A stretch of 64,000 nucleotides of DNA. Origin: Sanghuangporus weigelae. Lineage: Eukaryota > Basidiomycota > Agaricomycetes > Hymenochaetales > Hymenochaetaceae. This document shows positions 61,816-64,000 of this stretch, piece by piece (position 1 is the first letter of the stretch; each line of letters starts with the position of its first letter). The stretch spans positions 310,001 to 374,000 of the forward strand of contig CP137325.1 in assembly GCA_033182465.1 (NCBI GenBank), written 5' to 3'. The position numbers were made by a program, and so were the translations under genes. The notes below the pieces were generated by a model, which saw nothing but the letters and a program-made list of their open reading frames with translations, ran no database searches and was not told the DNA's origin.

Positions 61816-62779
61816 GATCGTAAGTGCTTATGGGCACTGCTGGTGGTGAATAGGATGGTGGTGGTGGATTCTCTGGCGCTTGGGTTGCTACTGAACCACT
61901 TGCTGGTACTGCAGGTACTGTTGGTACTTGGATGATAACCGTTCGAGGTGGGGTTCTGAGTAAGAATGGCCTTCGTGATGCTTCTTCGTCTGAGGACACT
62001 GATTCGTCAGAACTCTGTTCCTGTTGGGCTCTCTCTCTTGGTAGAAAGTATTCCCAGCGTTGTGCTGCCTGAGCTACTTCTCGAATTCGTTGAGCGTGTT
62101 CGAGTATGTTCCTTGAGGTAGTTTCGGTTGTCTGTACCGATATGAGTATAGCTGCGTAGGTGCGTTGACTCGACTCGATTGTTTGTCCTAGTTGGAGTAG
62201 GGCTTCTCGCAGGTTATGGATGTCTTGAACAATCCTTGGTTGATCTAGAGCTGTCCTGTTAAGCTCTCCGACTCTCGTCTCGATCGTCTGTAGTTGTTGT
62301 TCCTGAGCAGTAATCCTGTTTCGGATAGCGTTGAGCTCTCGGTCAAGTACTCCGTTTCCGTCTATGACCCGTTGATTGAGTGCTCCTGCTGCTCGATCCA
62401 ATTCCAGAGTATATCTCTCTAGAGCTGCTACCTGTGCTCCAATTCTTCGAGTAGTTGTTTCGAGTGCTTCGAATCGATCTCCTACTGCTGTCGCGTATGC
62501 TCCGGTTGGTAGACTGTTTGACTGCCCCGTGTTTGCAGTTCGTTCTTCCAGTCTTTCAACCCTTTCTTGTAGCCTTCTGATCACTGGTGGATACAATATG
62601 CTGTGGTTCGTTGTCGCGTATAGTATGTCGTGATCGCTTTCCAGACTACGTAGCCTGTTGGTGATATGTTGAACTCGTTCGTCGAGGGATCTAGGTGTGA
62701 ACCTCGTTTGATTATCGTTCGCCCGTTCGTTCGTTCGATGACCGTTACTTCTGTTGTTGGCGTTTCCTGATCGGTTCAT
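61745..62779 (-). CDS. ORF2 of element D (344 residues)
   Basis: Same as in B; overlaps both ORF1 and gag. Confidence 0.65.
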   Translation of the reverse strand: MNRSGNANNRSNGHRTNERANDNQTRFTPRSLDERVQHITNRLRSLESDHDILYATTNHSILYPPVIRRLQERVERLEERTANTGQSNSLPTGAYATAVGDRFEALETTTRRIGAQVAALERYTLELDRAAGALNQRVIDGNGVLDRELNAIRNRITAQEQQLQTIETRVGELNRTALDQPRIVQDIHNLREALLQLGQTIESSQRTYAAILISVQTTETTSRNILEHAQRIREVAQAAQRWEYFLPRERAQQEQSSDESVSSDEEASRRPFLLRTPPRTVIIQVPTVPAVPASGSVATQAPENPPPPSYSPPAVPISTYDHVDNRPEGASTGAATTDSSDTTL

Positions 62780-63117
62780 GAACTTCGTTTCTCGCCTGAT
62801 GCTTCAGGGTTATTGTTCCTTGGTGCTGTTAACCAAGTAGTTCCTTTCTCGTCGAATGTAGCAATAGTGGAAGGGACTGCTGCTACTTTCGTGGTTGTTG
62901 TTTGCGTGCTCCCAACTGCAGGGCTACCAGATGCCTTTGCTATTAGGTACACTTCGTCGTTGTAGGGGTTATGATAGTAGATATGTGATTTAAGTGAATC
63001 GGGTTTGTCGTTCTCCAGGATGTGCACTTGTCCTGAGGATTCGATATGGGTACTAGTCTCGAAACTAGTGACGTCGATAGGGACTTGAGGTCGACGGTCC
63101 TCGCCTCGATAAAACAC
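62776..63117 (-). CDS. ORF1 of element D (113 residues)
   Basis: Same as in A and B. Confidence 0.5.
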   Translation of the reverse strand: MFYRGEDRRPQVPIDVTSFETSTHIESSGQVHILENDKPDSLKSHIYYHNPYNDEVYLIAKASGSPAVGSTQTTTTKVAAVPSTIATFDEKGTTWLTAPRNNNPEASGEKRSS

Positions 63118-63164
63118 TAGCCAAGAACCTTGCCCGTGAGAGGTGGTGATAAAACTAGCGAGTG

Positions 63165-63176
63165 ATCTTTCGATCC
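63165..63176 (-). other. Self-complementary primer-binding site of D
   Basis: GGATCGAAAGAT on the minus strand, complementary to 63438-63449 in the adjacent LTR. Confidence 0.7.
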
Positions 63177-63178
63177 AA

Positions 63179-64000
63179 TGTTAGGGAGTAGGCCCGGGGT
63201 TACACCGGTTTGATCCTTTTGCCTAAGCAGCGGTGTGTTGTGCAGAGGTGATCTTATCTACCCACGTCTGGCTGTACCACGCGGTCCCTTACTAGCCTTC
63301 CTAGTCGCGGTCCGAGTTATGGATGCTTTCAGATACGAGGTAATAGTAAAGCAGATTGGGATTTCCAAGAGGCGTGATAGTACAAAGCACACAGTAATAG
63401 CTCGCTGTAGGGCAAGCTTTACACCAGTGTGTTAAGAGGATCGAAAGATGGGGAAATGAGGGCCTAATCCTACAACTATTTATGCTCCCAGATATTCCAT
63501 TTTCCGTCCTATTTCTTACTCATCCTGTCTCCACTTTACTCCACTTTCCTCCACCATTACATCTGTTCCTTTGTCATCCTGCTGCGCTTCGCTCCACTTT
63601 GCTCCAATCTTTGTAAGGTCGTCTCCACTATGACAGAATTCTTTGGAGTTGCTGACTGAGACAATAGAGGTGGTGCTCCGATATGGAATGCTCCACTGTC
63701 AGTACTCCATAACGATGTCATTGCCGTCATTGAGTGGCATCTTTGCTCTTGGAGCGATGTAGGCTGCTCGGTATGTGATTCTTCGGAATTCATCTCGAGG
63801 TCCAGCGAGGGTAAGCATAACTCGCACGTCAGTGTTAAGATGTCGGGTCGGTGTAGAGTATGGTCCAAGGCATATCATGAACTGCATAAGCTCTGCTGGT
63901 GGGTTCTGCTGGGTTCTGGTGACTAGCCATGCTTTGCCTTCGTATCGTATATCGCGAATGTAGCACCATATCCTTCGTTGTATAAGGAGTTGTAATTGCT
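63179..64000 (-). repeat. 5' LTR of element D, cut by window edge
   Basis: The first 822 bp match the B-type LTR. Part of the U3 ORF (from 63699) is visible. Confidence 0.9.

Larger units (their letters stand above)
52401..64000 (-). mobile_element. Element D: chromovirus of the A family, runs off right edge
   Basis: 3' LTR 52401-53912, internal region 53913-63178 (9266 bp), and the first 822 bp of the 5' LTR from 63179. It looks whole as far as seen and nearly identical to B; one visible difference lies in the hairpin loop before the antisense ORF. It is inserted in variant LTR E; the expected target pentamer is CTGAC (50390-50394 and 52396-52400), whose partner would lie right of the window. 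Confidence 0.92.

Noticed and set aside
1-64000. tRNA or rRNA genes
   Set aside because: I looked for box A/B-like patterns and rRNA-like conserved blocks by eye and found none I could support; a tRNA scan would be decisive.

Overview
The window looks like a filamentous basidiomycete (probably an agaricomycete) nuclear contig. The first 20 kb carry intron-rich host genes with short (about 50-60 nt) GT-AG introns: a secreted GH30 beta-glucanase, a monoacylglycerol-lipase-like hydrolase, a sterol C-8 isomerase (ERG2), a signal peptidase complex subunit (SPC2), a small secreted eight-cysteine protein, an F-box-like protein and a coiled-coil gene family. No bacterial features (operons, Shine-Dalgarno sites, CRISPR) are present.

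Region 1-20 kb, left to right: an unrecognised minus-strand coding stretch open to the left edge; a two-exon proline/serine-rich protein (1533-2377); a GH30 glucanase (3017-5220, minus); an alpha/beta hydrolase (5915-7172, minus); a decaying tandem family of coiled-coil genes (about 8163-11003) with one intact member (9409-10332); an eight-cysteine secreted protein (11405-12117) whose promoter and first exon also exist as a relic inside the coiled-coil array; ERG2 (12480-13395, minus); SPC2 (13833-14687, minus); a truncated GNAT acetyltransferase beside a 766-bp long-inverted-repeat transposon (15915-16680); an F-box-like gene (17093-18295, minus); and a diverged duplicate of the GNAT 5' region (about 19430-19770).

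Region 20.1-64 kb is a nest of Ty3/Gypsy chromodomain LTR retrotransposons (chromoviruses), all in minus orientation. The oldest layer is element C (LTR about 20123-20551, pol 34266-37568). Element A (20940-33230, duplicated target CCTGG) sits in C downstream of pol. Element B (37611-49900, duplicated target GCTAT) sits in C just upstream of the pol start. Eleven bases beyond B's site lies a variant LTR, E, itself interrupted by element D (52401 to beyond the right edge). A 2006-bp unit (LTR + 16 bp of C + E fragment) is present twice in tandem between B and D, as expected from unequal exchange between the LTRs of B and D. A, B and D are copies of one 12.3-kb family with 1512-bp LTRs. Each looks whole over the part seen, and paired LTRs look identical, so insertions appear very young.

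The 12.3-kb family is the most unusual content. Besides gag and a 1492-codon pol (protease, RT, RNase H, integrase, chromodomain) it carries two ORFs upstream of gag (ATGA-overlapped with each other), one ORF between pol and the 3' LTR, a 213-codon sense ORF inside the U3 part of each LTR, and an antisense ORF for a small membrane protein with intron-like signals. Its primer-binding site is complementary to a sequence inside its own LTR about 30 nt downstream of a TATA-like box, the signature of Tf1/sushi-type self-priming.
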